Shown piece after piece: positions 9,873 through 19,600 of a stretch of 64,000 nucleotides of DNA (the first letter of the stretch is position 1; each line of letters begins with the position of its first letter). Below the pieces are notes generated by a model. The model was not told the origin of the DNA and made no database searches. It saw only the letters and a program-made list of their open reading frames with translations. Made by a program: the position numbers and the translations under genes. This DNA comes from Planktothrix sp. FACHB-1365 (GTDB lineage Bacteria > Cyanobacteriota > Cyanobacteriia > Cyanobacteriales > Microcoleaceae). The DNA is taken from positions 307,483-371,482 of the forward strand of contig NZ_JACJSC010000002.1 of assembly GCF_014697575.1 (NCBI RefSeq), given 5' to 3'.

Positions 9873-9931
9873 TCTACTTCTAAATCTTTAGACATTTCAT
9901 AGAATCTTTATTAATTGCTTAGATTATTTTA

Positions 9932-10390
9932 CTATTCTTCAGAATTTTTATCTAAAGAAGAATTTTTAACCTGTTGCCGGATTTTTTCTAATTCCTCCTT
10001 TGGCTTCCAGGAACTCTTAGGTGCAAGTTTATAGATATCAGTTCGCCCTTTTCGTTCTTCCTTCAATAATAAACCCGCTTCACAAAGCGTTTTTAAAGAA
10101 TATTGGGCTTTCCTGACGCTCATTTTACAAATTTCTGCGGTTTTCTTCAATTTAGCGAAACACTCACCATGATATTTTCCTCCTGTCCGACGAACCACAT
10201 GAGCATAAATACGAAACTCATAGGGGTCAAGACCATATTCGTCCAGGTCTGAGTGAACCAGAGGTAAAACACTATTGCTTTGGTACGTTGTGTCCGGTAA
10301 CAGTTGTCCCTCATCAAAGGGAACATCGTCAGGATTAGCTATTACAGGGGTTTTTGTTATAAGGTCTTCGGAATTATTCTTTGGGCTCAT
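9932..10390 (-). CDS. Winged-helix/HTH DNA-binding protein
   Basis: 152 aa. The middle (residues ~48-125) reads GLDPYEFRIYAHVVRRTGG, then KLKKTAEICKMSVRKAQYSL and a basic wing KEERKGRTDIYKL, the layout of HTH_36-type winged helices found in replication initiators and phage regulators. The tails are acidic and low complexity. It lies next to tRNA-Ala and a second small HTH gene, so it may be a remnant of a mobile element. ATG at 10390 is the natural start. Confidence 0.6.
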   Translation of the reverse strand: MSPKNNSEDLITKTPVIANPDDVPFDEGQLLPDTTYQSNSVLPLVHSDLDEYGLDPYEFRIYAHVVRRTGGKYHGECFAKLKKTAEICKMSVRKAQYSLKTLCEAGLLLKEERKGRTDIYKLAPKSSWKPKEELEKIRQQVKNSSLDKNSEE

Positions 10391-10887
10391 GAGTTCATCT
10401 GTGCATTTGTATAGGGTAATCTATGTGCTTGGCAGATCTGCACAAATAAATATAATAATACGCATTTGGTGCATGGGTTTAGGGTATTATATTAAGTGTA
10501 GCATTTTCAGTGGTTAATTCATTAAAGGTATCAAAGTGATCCCACGCATAGAGTGCATATAAAATTTTGATTCTGTCATAGCGGTCTGCAATCCCATTAG
10601 GGACAACAGTGTCAGCGTCCTTGCTGGCTGTTTTTTAAAGAAAGGAGCAACTGTACCGCATAAAATTCAAAGCCACTTTAGTTTTACGGTGCTTATCCCT
10701 AAGCAGAAAAAACTTGCACAAAAAATGAATCGTGTGTTATTGTGAAAAAGAAAAATGAGAATTGAATAAAAAAATTGCCCTAACACGGTGGAGCCGACCA
10801 AAGCAAACCACCATATCAGGACTAAAATCTTTATTTAATTTTTTTGCTCACAAATTCTCCTACTGTAAACAATCCCAAGGAGTCATT
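10391..10887. other. Gene-free region with leader-like hairpins
   Basis: About 500 bp between two divergently oriented small genes. It contains a terminator-like hairpin at 10605-10636 (AACAG...CTGTT with inner CAGC/GCTG, followed by six T) and a second stem at about 10655-10690 (ACCG..TAAAA / TTTTACGGT). On the plus strand these precede the 10888 gene and could form a leader or attenuator. No credible coding sequence seen. Confidence 0.4.
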
Positions 10888-11148
10888 ATGAACGGACAAC
10901 TCCATCTTAACTTAAGTGGCGTAAATTTTCCAGTGTCGGTTTCTTGCAAACTCAGCAGAGTCGTAGAACTGACCGGAGTTAATACTAGAGAATTACACAC
11001 GGCAAGGAGAAAAGGTCATTTACCTTTAGAGGTTAAAACGGAAAACGGGACTTGGGTAATTTACCTTGCATCATCAATTAATCCAGGTAAAACTCGGAAT
11101 CGTTATGATATTTATTTTCGTCCCATCAGCCTGTTAGAAGCGGCTTGA
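10888..11148 (+). CDS. Small HTH/excisionase-like protein
   Basis: 86 aa from ATG 10888, chosen because AAGGAG lies 8 bp upstream; an in-frame ATT/TTG-type start further upstream at 10762 would add a poorly conserved-looking 42-residue leader. The segment KLSRVVELTGVNTRELHTAR followed by a short beta hairpin resembles MerR/AlpA-type excisionase HTH domains. Function uncertain. Located with another HTH gene between tRNA-Ala and minC. Confidence 0.5.
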   Translation: MNGQLHLNLSGVNFPVSVSCKLSRVVELTGVNTRELHTARRKGHLPLEVKTENGTWVIYLASSINPGKTRNRYDIYFRPISLLEAA

Positions 11149-11179
11149 TTTAAGCGTTTTAATCTTTGAGGTAAAAATA

Positions 11180-11263
11180 ATGACTACAGATTCCTTCCCC
11201 GTCAATGGTTTCTATCACGAAGTTTTTGAGCAATTTTCTAAGATTACTTTACCAGAAGCTTAA
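11180..11263 (+). CDS. Possible 27-residue peptide
   Basis: ATG 11180 follows a GAGG-containing stretch (TTGAGGTAAA) and opens a 27-codon frame ending in TAA. It may simply be the start of a decayed gene that continues in pieces downstream. Not recognised; low support. Confidence 0.25.
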   Translation: MTTDSFPVNGFYHEVFEQFSKITLPEA

Positions 11264-11307
11264 GGATAAGTAGCCTTTAAAGCCTGTATTGCTCAATGAT
11301 AATCATC

Positions 11308-11345
11308 CCCTATTATTACCTCTAGTTTTATGAAAATAATAGGGG
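11308..11345. terminator. Hairpin, possible terminator
   Basis: Inverted arms CCCCTATTATT and AATAATAGGGG around 11308 and 11335-11345 form an 11-bp stem. It follows the 11180 peptide and precedes a start-less frame. Confidence 0.4.
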
Positions 11346-11517
11346 CTACTTAAGCTATCGACTTTCTCGTGCTGTTTTACGCGGAGAAACTTCTGATGTT
11401 GTTAGTTATTTAACTCAACATCAGAAGTTATTGGGTTTAGTAAAATCAACCAGAAAACGACATCGAGAAATTGATACTCTTACACAACAGGTTTGGGGCA
11501 CTTCTTGCTTAAGTTGA
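11341..11517 (+). pseudogene. Start-less coding remnant, 58 residues
   Basis: An open frame running to TGA at 11515-11517 encodes a basic, helical segment (e.g. YRLSRAVLRGETSDVVSYL and STRKRHREIDTLTQQVW) but has no start codon and is preceded in frame by a stop. This looks like the 3' remnant of a lost gene. Family not recognised. Confidence 0.35.
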
Positions 11518-11606
11518 CTTACCCTCTATCCCTTGATCAACAGATCTGTCCCTGATCCCTTAGAATAACCAATTGAGTTGAACGATTGCCCATTACATTT
11601 TTATCT

Positions 11607-12428
11607 ATGTCTTTGGATACCCCGACCTCCGAGTTGATCACCACTGAACCTGAATCTCCTGTGAGTGTACTGGAGGTTGATCCGAATTTACAAGTCCGGT
11701 TTAAGCGCGAAGACGGACGATTACTCTTATTTTTACCGCCGGAAAATAATCGTGAAGACAGTGAGACTAACCTCAATAATACCTGGACAGAACTTTGGCA
11801 ACAACTCAAACATCGTCTCAATGGCAGTGAACACGCAGAACAACCCCAAACCGAGGTGCATCTGATCGCCGAAAATCGGTTATTAGATGTTCGTCAACTG
11901 CAAGATATCGCCGAAGCCTTAAACGAAGTCCAACTGCAACTGAAACGGGTTAAAACCAGTCGTCGTCAAACCGCCGTCGCCGCCGTCATGGCAGGATATA
12001 GTGTTGATCAAGATGCAGAACGGGAAACCTTAACTCAATCTGTCTCGGAACCTTCCCCATCCACCTTAGCAGAACCGTTATATTTGAAAAAAACGGTGCG
12101 GTCTGGGGTGGATATTCGTCATCCGGGAACCATTGTGATTTTTGGGGATGTTAATCCGGGTAGCTCGATTATTGCCGATGGCGATATTATTATTTGGGGA
12201 CGTTTAGGGGGAAATGTCCACGCTGGAGCTAAAGGCAACCGTAACAGTTTAATTATGGCCCTGCAAATGGAACCCAAGTTAATTCGGATTGCGGATCAAG
12301 TGGCACGGGGGCCAGAAACATCACCCGAACAAGTTTATCCTGAAGTGGCTTATATTAATGCTAACGGTATTCGCATCAGTCACGCCAGGGAAGTTGCCAA
12401 AGCCAGAGTATTAACCCTTGAGCCTTAA
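11607..12428 (+). CDS. minC: Septum site-determining protein MinC
   Basis: 273 aa from ATG 11607 (an in-frame TTG at 11586 is the alternative). The C-terminal beta-helix domain carries the MinC signature TVRSGVDIRHPGTIVIFGD, then NPGSSIIADGDIIIWGRLGG and GNVHAGAKGN. MinC blocks FtsZ ring formation away from midcell, using MinD as membrane anchor. The N-terminal half is long and partly acidic. minD and minE follow, but a TnpB-type gene is inserted between minC and minD. Confidence 0.95.
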   Translation: MSLDTPTSELITTEPESPVSVLEVDPNLQVRFKREDGRLLLFLPPENNREDSETNLNNTWTELWQQLKHRLNGSEHAEQPQTEVHLIAENRLLDVRQLQDIAEALNEVQLQLKRVKTSRRQTAVAAVMAGYSVDQDAERETLTQSVSEPSPSTLAEPLYLKKTVRSGVDIRHPGTIVIFGDVNPGSSIIADGDIIIWGRLGGNVHAGAKGNRNSLIMALQMEPKLIRIADQVARGPETSPEQVYPEVAYINANGIRISHAREVAKARVLTLEP

Positions 12429-13816
12429 CCGATTAAGCGCGTAAATACGTTATAAAACTAGGATGGGAGGAGTGAAAACTCAGCGTCTTAAGACCTGAGA
12501 TGAAAAACGACTCAGGGGGTTTTAACCCCCGTGAATATTCTAGTAATTTGTGTTAGTATAAGGTGGGTCGAAAACAGGAGATTTGTATGATAGTTTTAGA
12601 ATACAAAGTTAAAGGTAAGATTGAGCAATACAAAGCGATTGATCAAGCAATTCGTACCACTCAATTTGTTCGTAATAAAGCGATTAGATACTGGATGGAT
12701 AATTCCAGGGAGCTAAAAATCGACAAATTTGCCTTAAACCGATATTCTACAACTCTCAGAAAAGAATTCTCTTTTGTTGATCATCTAAATTCAATGGCAG
12801 TCCAATCCGCCGCCGAGCGAGGATGGTCTGCTATTAGTCGTTTTTACGACAATTGTAAGAAAAAGATTTCTGGAAAAAAAGGATATCCCCGATTTCAAAA
12901 AGATGGTCGTTCCGTTGAATATAAAACATCGGGATGGGCATTACATCCAACAAAAAGGCAAATTACCTTTACCGATAAAAATAGAATTGGCAAACTTAAG
13001 TTACTCGGAAAATGGGATATCCATACCAACAATGTGAAAGACATAAAACGGGTGCGTTTAATTCGTCGTGCCGATGGATATTACGCTCAATTTTGTCTGA
13101 ATATTACCGTTACCGATGTTCAACCCGAAACCGGGAAGGAAATAGGACTTGATGTTGGAATTGAGTCATTTTACACCGACTCCAATGGATATCAAGAGCC
13201 GAATCCTAAGTTTTTGAGAAAAGCCGAACAATCAATTAAGCAATCTCAGAGACAAATCTATAAGAAAGTTAAAGGTTCATCAGGTAGACGGAAAGCCAGA
13301 AAAGTTTACAGCAAAAAACACTTAAAAGTAAGTAGACAACGGATTGAACACGCAAAGAGAATTGCGCGTAACGTATGCACATCAAACGATGTAGTAGCCT
13401 ACGAAGATTTAAGTGTGAGAAATTTGGTTAAAAACCACTGTTTAGCTAAATCAATTAGTGATGCCAGTTGGTATTTGTTCCGGCAATGGATAGAATATTT
13501 TGCGGCTAAATTTGATAAATTAGCAATTCCCGTTGCACCTCATTACACTTCACAAAAATGCAGTAATTGTGGGGTGATTGTTAAAAAATCTCTATCAACT
13601 CGCACCCATATTTGTAATTGTGGATGCGAATTACATAGGGACACAAACGCTGCAATTAATATTCTTAATCTTGCCAAGCAAGCTAGGGATGGGCAATCCC
13701 GAAGTAACGCTAATGGACTAGAAACCTCTACTCTTCTTGGGGTAACCCTGGTTGAGCAAGTATCTAGGTCGAAGTTAGAATCCCCGTCTATGAGAGAGCG
13801 GGGAGTGTCAACCTAA
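12429..13816 (+). mobile_element. IS200/IS605-group insertion carrying only tnpB
   Basis: The 1.4-kb insertion splits the minC-minD spacing. Only a tnpB gene is present; no tnpA is seen. The right end looks typical: hairpin CCCCG...CGGGG followed by AGTGTCAA at ~13788-13812, which in this group ends the element and the guide-RNA scaffold. The exact left end is not resolved; it lies between the minC stop and 12562, where a GGGGGTT/AACCCCC hairpin occurs at about 12516-12532. Confidence 0.7.
12587..13816 (+). CDS. tnpB: TnpB RNA-guided endonuclease (IS605-type OrfB)
   Basis: 409 aa from ATG 12587, preceded by CAGGAG at the right distance; an upstream in-frame GTG (12563) is less likely. RuvC-type catalytic residues are visible: Asp in GLDVGIES, Glu in VAYEDLSV, Asp in HRDTNAAINIL, with a zinc ribbon CSNCG...CNCGCE between the last two. 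All key residues are intact. TnpB proteins cut DNA next to a target-adjacent motif, guided by an RNA transcribed from the element's right end. The stop codon appears to lie a few bases beyond the element end, in host DNA. Confidence 0.9.
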   Translation: MIVLEYKVKGKIEQYKAIDQAIRTTQFVRNKAIRYWMDNSRELKIDKFALNRYSTTLRKEFSFVDHLNSMAVQSAAERGWSAISRFYDNCKKKISGKKGYPRFQKDGRSVEYKTSGWALHPTKRQITFTDKNRIGKLKLLGKWDIHTNNVKDIKRVRLIRRADGYYAQFCLNITVTDVQPETGKEIGLDVGIESFYTDSNGYQEPNPKFLRKAEQSIKQSQRQIYKKVKGSSGRRKARKVYSKKHLKVSRQRIEHAKRIARNVCTSNDVVAYEDLSVRNLVKNHCLAKSISDASWYLFRQWIEYFAAKFDKLAIPVAPHYTSQKCSNCGVIVKKSLSTRTHICNCGCELHRDTNAAINILNLAKQARDGQSRSNANGLETSTLLGVTLVEQVSRSKLESPSMRERGVST

Positions 13817-13835
13817 TCACCGGATCAATTATTGT
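13700..13835 (+). ncRNA. Putative TnpB guide RNA (omega-RNA/reRNA) at the right end
   Basis: By analogy with characterised TnpB elements, the right end overlapping the tnpB 3' end is processed into a scaffold, ending at the CCCCG/CGGGG hairpin plus AGTGTCAA, with the ~16-20 bases beyond ~13812 acting as guide. That guide would come from the minC-minD spacer. Boundaries are inferred, not read directly. Confidence 0.4.
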
Positions 13836-13846
13836 TGAATACAAAT

Positions 13847-14653
13847 ATGAGTCGTGTTATTGTAATTACCTCTGGAAAAGGAGGAGTCGGAAAAACAACC
13901 TGCACCGCTAATGTGGGGATGGCATTAGCAAAACGAGGACATAAAGTTGTCCTGATTGATGCCGATTTTGGATTAAGAAATTTAGACTTACTCCTGGGTT
14001 TAGAAAATCGAATTGTCTATACCGCAATGGAAGTTTTATCCGGGGAATGTCGCTTAGAACAAGCTTTAGTTAAAGATAAACGAGAAGCCCGTTTAGTGTT
14101 ATTACCTGCGGCTCAAAATCGCATGAAAGAAGCCGTGACCCCGGATCAAATGAAACAATTAGTAGAAATGTTAGAGGGGAAATATGATTATATTTTAATT
14201 GATTGTCCGGCGGGTATTGAACAGGGATTTCAAAATGCGATCGCTCCCGCTAAAGAAGCCATTATTGTCACAACTCCAGAGATTTCTGCCGTTCGAGATG
14301 CAGATCGAGTGATTGGGTTATTAGAAGCCAATTCCGTTAAACAAATTCGGTTATTAATTAATCGAATTAAACCCTTAATGGTAGAAGCTAACGATATGAT
14401 GTCGGTGCAGGATGTGGAAGAAATTTTAGCGATTCCTTTAATTGGGGTGGTTCCCGATGATGAAACCGTGATTGTTTCTACCAATAAAGGAGAACCGTTG
14501 ATATTAGCAGAAAACGCCTCTCAAGCTGCCCAAGCGTTTAATAATGTTGTGCGTCGCATTGAAGGGGAAAAAGTAGCATTCTTGGATCTCAATCCCCGTC
14601 CAGAAGGGTTTTTTGCAAAACTACGTCGTTTGTTCACCTCTAAAGTGGGTTAA
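13847..14653 (+). CDS. minD: Septum site-determining ATPase MinD
   Basis: 268 aa from ATG 13847, giving the standard MSRVIVITSGKGGVGKTT start with the deviant Walker A motif (KGGVGKT). An upstream in-frame TTG (13832) would add five residues. Other ParA/MinD features: VLIDADFGLRNLDLLLGLE, DYILIDCPAGIE, and a C-terminal amphipathic membrane-targeting helix (FFAKLRRLFTSK). MinD recruits MinC to the membrane and is driven into oscillation by MinE, encoded next. Confidence 0.97.
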   Translation: MSRVIVITSGKGGVGKTTCTANVGMALAKRGHKVVLIDADFGLRNLDLLLGLENRIVYTAMEVLSGECRLEQALVKDKREARLVLLPAAQNRMKEAVTPDQMKQLVEMLEGKYDYILIDCPAGIEQGFQNAIAPAKEAIIVTTPEISAVRDADRVIGLLEANSVKQIRLLINRIKPLMVEANDMMSVQDVEEILAIPLIGVVPDDETVIVSTNKGEPLILAENASQAAQAFNNVVRRIEGEKVAFLDLNPRPEGFFAKLRRLFTSKVG

Positions 14654-14711
14654 AGGTTTTTCTCTTAGTTTTTTGATTTTTCTGCCTCTGTAGTTACCCT
14701 GCAAACACCCC

Positions 14712-15197
14712 ATGAAAATTAATGAAATCCTAGAACGACTTTTTCCTCGAAATAATCAAAGTAGTCGAGAAGCAGCTAAACGACGTCTGAAATTTGTTTT
14801 AGCCCATGACCGGGCTGATTTACCACCGGAAATGGTGGAAGCCATGCGAAAAGAAATCCTTGAAGTGGTGTCCCGTTATGTAGAAATCGACACCAATGAT
14901 TCTGAATTTAATTTAGAAAGCGATAACCGAGTCACCGCCTTAGTTGCTAATTTACCGATTCGCCGGGTTAAACAAAAAGCATTAGTTGATTCGGTGGAGC
15001 CTGAAGTCACTCCAGAACCTCAACCTGAGCCGTCTCAAGGGGAAAAAACTGACAAAATAGAAAAAAACCCCGAACCTCTAACGGAGAGTTCTGAACCGTC
15101 CCCAACCCCACTGGGGAAAGCAGGAGCAGCAGAAGAGGAGAACCAGGGGAAGAAACCGAAAGCAGAAGAAGAGAAGAAAACAAGAACACAGGAGTAG
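14712..15197 (+). CDS. minE: Cell division topological specificity factor MinE, with extended C-terminal tail
   Basis: 161 aa, against roughly 85-105 aa for typical MinE. The core is normal: membrane-targeting start [11 protein letters not shown], MinD-contact helix region [17 protein letters not shown], and the dimerisation part [16 protein letters not shown]. From about residue 97 a charged Pro/Glu/Lys-rich tail is added ([17 protein letters not shown] and onward). It follows minD by 58 bp in the same direction. Confidence 0.92.
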   Translation: MKINEILERLFPRNNQSSREAAKRRLKFVLAHDRADLPPEMVEAMRKEILEVVSRYVEIDTNDSEFNLESDNRVTALVANLPIRRVKQKALVDSVEPEVTPEPQPEPSQGEKTDKIEKNPEPLTESSEPSPTPLGKAGAAEEENQGKKPKAEEEKKTRTQE

Positions 15198-15333
15198 GAT
15201 TAGGTCTAACCTGGGTTGCAGCCAATAGCCAACTCTTTGTTAACGGGTGACTGATAGCGTGATACCCTAAAAGATGGCAATATTAAATTCTTCTAAAGCT
15301 TTCCGAGATGAATTCGGAATCAGCTTGTATTAA

Positions 15334-16797
<1,464 letters not shown>

Positions 16798-16807
16798 CGT
16801 TCACCTG

Positions 16808-16847
16808 CGTTGTTGGGCTTTAGCTGTTTTGCATCAGTCCAACAACG
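16808..16847 (+). terminator. Stem-loop in the atpD-atpC spacer
   Basis: A 9-bp perfect stem (CGTTGTTGG / CCAACAACG) with a 22-base loop lies between atpD and atpC. There is no immediate T run, so it may act as an mRNA processing or stability element rather than a full terminator. Confidence 0.45.
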
Positions 16848-16888
16848 ATTCTGTTTTAATCTCCACAATATTTTTTACCTCTTGACAA

Positions 16889-17302
16889 ATGACATTAACT
16901 GTGCGTGTAATCGCTCCAGATCGGACGGTCTGGGATGAAACTGCCGATGAGGTGATTCTTCCGAGTACCACAGGACAAGTGGGTATTCTGACAGGTCACG
17001 CCCCCCTATTAACGGCTTTAGATACGGGGGTACTGCGGGTTCGGTTGAAAAATAAATGGACTCCCATTGCTTTAATGGGTGGGTTTGCTGAAGTTGAAGC
17101 CAATGAAGTCACGATTTTAGTGAATGGTGCCGAACGGGGTGACTCTATTAATTTAGAGGATGCTCGGACTGCTTATACCAAGGCTCAAGCTGATTTAGAA
17201 GCGGCTGAAAGTAGTGGTTCTGAAGAAGGCAAAATTAAAGCCAAAAAAAGAGTAAAAAGAGCCAGAGCCAGGTTACAAGCGGCGGGTGGTAGCGTCGAAT
17301 AA
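16889..17302 (+). CDS. atpC: F-type ATP synthase subunit epsilon
   Basis: 137 aa, usual length. N-terminal beta-sandwich ([46 protein letters not shown]) and a C-terminal two-helix segment rich in Ala/Lys. Regulates F1 ATPase activity and couples rotation to the c-ring. Encoded 91 bp after atpD; its 3' end abuts the palindromic repeat cluster. Confidence 0.96.
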   Translation: MTLTVRVIAPDRTVWDETADEVILPSTTGQVGILTGHAPLLTALDTGVLRVRLKNKWTPIALMGGFAEVEANEVTILVNGAERGDSINLEDARTAYTKAQADLEAAESSGSEEGKIKAKKRVKRARARLQAAGGSVE

Positions 17303-17308
17303 CAAACA

Positions 17309-17490
17309 AGAAACCGGGTTTCTGACTCTCACCCATACCAAGAAACCGGGTTTCTGCCTTAACCTTTGCTATTAACAGAAAGATGGGATAAGAAACCGGG
17401 TTTCTGAACCCCACCCCCACCTCCAAGAAACCGGGTTTCTGTCTTAACCTTTGCTATTAACAGAAAGATAACTTAAGAAACCCGGTTTCT
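17309..17490. repeat. Paired palindromic repeat cluster A
   Basis: One single 15-bp palindrome (AGAAACCGGGTTTCT, 17309-17323) and two 65-bp units at 17341-17405 and 17426-17490. Each unit is two 15-bp palindromes separated by a 35-bp spacer with a shared core CTTTGCTATTAACAGAAAG. In unit 17426 the second palindrome has the centre on the other strand (CCCGG), so the unit as a whole is also an inverted repeat. Located directly after atpC and before the convergent small operon, where it could end both transcripts. Confidence 0.9.
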
Positions 17491-17506
17491 GACCCTCACC
17501 AGTAAT

Positions 17507-17809
17507 TTAAACCTTTAAAGATAATGACTCTTTTTTATTTGAATTAGTCTCAATAGAAACATCCTCTGGATCTGAATATCGAGAAAATAATTCGTTTAAA
17601 GCTTCTTCTCCCGATATTTCGCCTTGACTAATAAATCTTTCAATCTCGACAGATCCATCATTCAAAAATTCAACTTCCCAACGCTCCCCAGGAAGCGCAA
17701 CACTCACCATAATCGCCTCATCCCGATGATGAGCTAGAGAATAGCTAATTTCTTGTTGATCTAAATTTTGTAGGAAACCAAGAAACTGATCAAAAATATC
17801 ATTTTTCAT
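17507..17809 (-). CDS. Small acidic hypothetical protein
   Basis: 100 aa, acidic, with a beta-strand rich middle (EAIMVSVALPGERWEVEFL) and an FSRYSDPED motif near the end. Its ATG overlaps the stop of an upstream 69-residue frame as ATGA, so the two are translationally coupled. The partner arrangement recalls small toxin/antitoxin-like pairs, but neither product is recognised. Confidence 0.65.
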   Translation of the reverse strand: MKNDIFDQFLGFLQNLDQQEISYSLAHHRDEAIMVSVALPGERWEVEFLNDGSVEIERFISQGEISGEEALNELFSRYSDPEDVSIETNSNKKESLSLKV

Positions 17810-18015
17810 TTATCAAACCTCCGATCACTTAATAATTTGCGAACAACTTTAAAACCCGGAGAGTTTTCAGCAACTCCTTTTTCTATTTCTTCCCATGTCA
17901 TCCCACTAAATTCTTCCCAGCTAGGCGATCCTTGTGGAAGCTGTGCTTGTTTGATACTGCCTTTTTTTAGTTTTAAAATGTCACATACTTTTTGGCCAGA
18001 GAACTTATGTACGAT
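17806..18015 (-). CDS. Small protein with an apparent ATC start codon, upstream partner of the 100-aa gene
   Basis: 69 aa. The frame has a perfect AAGGAGG ribosome-binding site (18023-18029) seven bases ahead of ATC at 18015-18013 and no ATG, GTG or TTG in a usable position. It reads like a coherent protein (HKFSGQKVCDILKLKKGS, SPSWEEFSGMTWEEIEKG, FKVVRKLLSDRRFDK) and ends in an ATGA overlap with the next gene. Either ATC is the real start, or a base has changed in an ATG. A GTG in another frame gives only 16 codons. Product not recognised. Confidence 0.6.
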   Translation of the reverse strand: MVHKFSGQKVCDILKLKKGSIKQAQLPQGSPSWEEFSGMTWEEIEKGVAENSPGFKVVRKLLSDRRFDK

Positions 18016-18086
18016 TGTTTCACCTCCTTTTCTTTTCCTTTAACTTAATTATATCGAACAGGTTCTGAGCCCCACCCACGCCTCCA

Positions 18087-18151
18087 AGAAACCGGGTTTC
18101 TGTCTTAACCTTTGCTACTAACAAAAAGCTCAATTAAGAAACCCGGTTTCT
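18087..18151. repeat. Paired palindromic repeat unit B
   Basis: 65-bp unit: AGAAACCGGGTTTCT (18087-18101), 35-bp spacer with CTTTGCTACTAACAAAAAG, AGAAACCCGGTTTCT (18137-18151). Lies between the small operon and the kinase-GUN4 gene. Confidence 0.9.
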
Positions 18152-18241
18152 GAACCCCCTAACAGGTAACGAAATGCTGAAATAACGAAAATTGGGAATA
18201 ACAGACCCCCAAAAACTCGACTTGACAAAGGGCTGAAATTG

Positions 18242-19537
18242 TTATAGATTACAGCTTACAGTTCTTGACGCGAGAGAAGAATTCAAAAACCACAAATTTT
18301 CCCTCACAAATACGGGGAGATGGCCAACGGGAGATCGCAAGGTAAAGGTTAGTTCATTGTAGCTAATCCCACGCCCATTCTTTCTCCATCCGACACGATC
18401 GCCCAACTTACGCTCTGTCTCCAAGTCTACCTTACCTCCAACTTCCAGCCAAATTTTCTTCTGGACACTGAAACCAAAGCGGGACATACTGTATTTTACC
18501 CATAACTGATCAATGGTGCGTAAATCCTCACAGGGGAAATTATTAATATCTTCAAATCTTAACTCTCCATCCTGTGTTCTTCCTGCTGCTTCTAACATTT
18601 TATTAAATGTTTCCTGGTCAGCTTCTTTCCACTTTCCAGATTTTAACAGTTGTTCTAATTGTCGATAATCAACCCCCCTAGCTGACTTTAATTCGATATG
18701 GGGTTGGGGAATTTGAACGAATTGGGGTTGAGTATCTAATAATCTCAAAAACTCCGCCATCGTTTGAGGACGTTTTTCCGGTTCTAAGCCTAAGCCCTTC
18801 ACAATAGCATCATTAATCTGATTACTAATTTTAACAAGTTTATTAGGCGGAATTAAAGCTTGATTTTTCAACTTTCGATGTAAAGCCTGAGTTGGCAATT
18901 GTCCTGTAATCGCATAATATAAAGAAGCCGCTAAACAATAAACATCAACCGTCGGTTTCCCACTGCCTTCTAGGAATTGTTCATAGGGGGCAAAATTCAA
19001 ATTAGCCGGATGTTTTGAACTCATCACTCTGGGCATAATTTCCGCAGCCAGCCCAAAATCAATTAACACCGCCGAGGTATTATTCCTTAACATAATATTC
19101 CCCGGATGGGCATCTCGATGAATAATTCCAGCGTTATGAACCATCACCAAAACATCAGCAATTTGACGAATAATATTAACCGCTTCAGCTTCCGATAACC
19201 GACCTTTTGTTTCCACAAATTCCCATAAACTCTGCCCCACAATTAAATCCATAACTAAGCAGTGAAGCCCGTTTTCTTCAAATAAATCACTAACTCGGAC
19301 AATATGGGGATGGGAATTTTGGCAAAGTCTGGCTAAGGTTTTACCTTCTTGAATAAACCGTTGAACATATTTAGGATATTCGGGGTCATTTTGTAGACCC
19401 GCATTGGGAGTTTTCAGAACAACTTGATGATCTAATTGTAAATGTTTGGCTTTGTAGGTGATCCCAAAACCCCCTTGTCCCAGAATTCTTTCAATAACAT
19501 AGGGACGTTGACGCAACTGATAGCCCGGTGTCCACAT
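18242..19537 (-). CDS. Serine/threonine protein kinase with C-terminal GUN4 domain
   Basis: 431 aa. N-terminal Hanks-type kinase: glycine loop ILGQGGFGITYKA, Lys in VVLKTP, catalytic loop IIHRDAHPGNIMLRN, and DFGLA. The last ~140 residues (from GVDYRQLEQLLKSGKWKEAD) are a GUN4 domain, which binds Mg-porphyrins in chlorophyll synthesis regulators. Kinase-GUN4 fusions are known in cyanobacteria. In the catalytic loop the usual HRDxKxxN is HRDAHPGN, so the Lys after the Asp is a His; activity may be altered. No membrane segment. Confidence 0.88.
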   Translation of the reverse strand: MWTPGYQLRQRPYVIERILGQGGFGITYKAKHLQLDHQVVLKTPNAGLQNDPEYPKYVQRFIQEGKTLARLCQNSHPHIVRVSDLFEENGLHCLVMDLIVGQSLWEFVETKGRLSEAEAVNIIRQIADVLVMVHNAGIIHRDAHPGNIMLRNNTSAVLIDFGLAAEIMPRVMSSKHPANLNFAPYEQFLEGSGKPTVDVYCLAASLYYAITGQLPTQALHRKLKNQALIPPNKLVKISNQINDAIVKGLGLEPEKRPQTMAEFLRLLDTQPQFVQIPQPHIELKSARGVDYRQLEQLLKSGKWKEADQETFNKMLEAAGRTQDGELRFEDINNFPCEDLRTIDQLWVKYSMSRFGFSVQKKIWLEVGGKVDLETERKLGDRVGWRKNGRGISYNELTFTLRSPVGHLPVFVRENLWFLNSSLASRTVSCNL

Positions 19538-19600
19538 AAGAATTTTAGAGGTTAGTCAATCTATATTATTGTAAGCGATCGCAGTTTGAAATGAACACCA

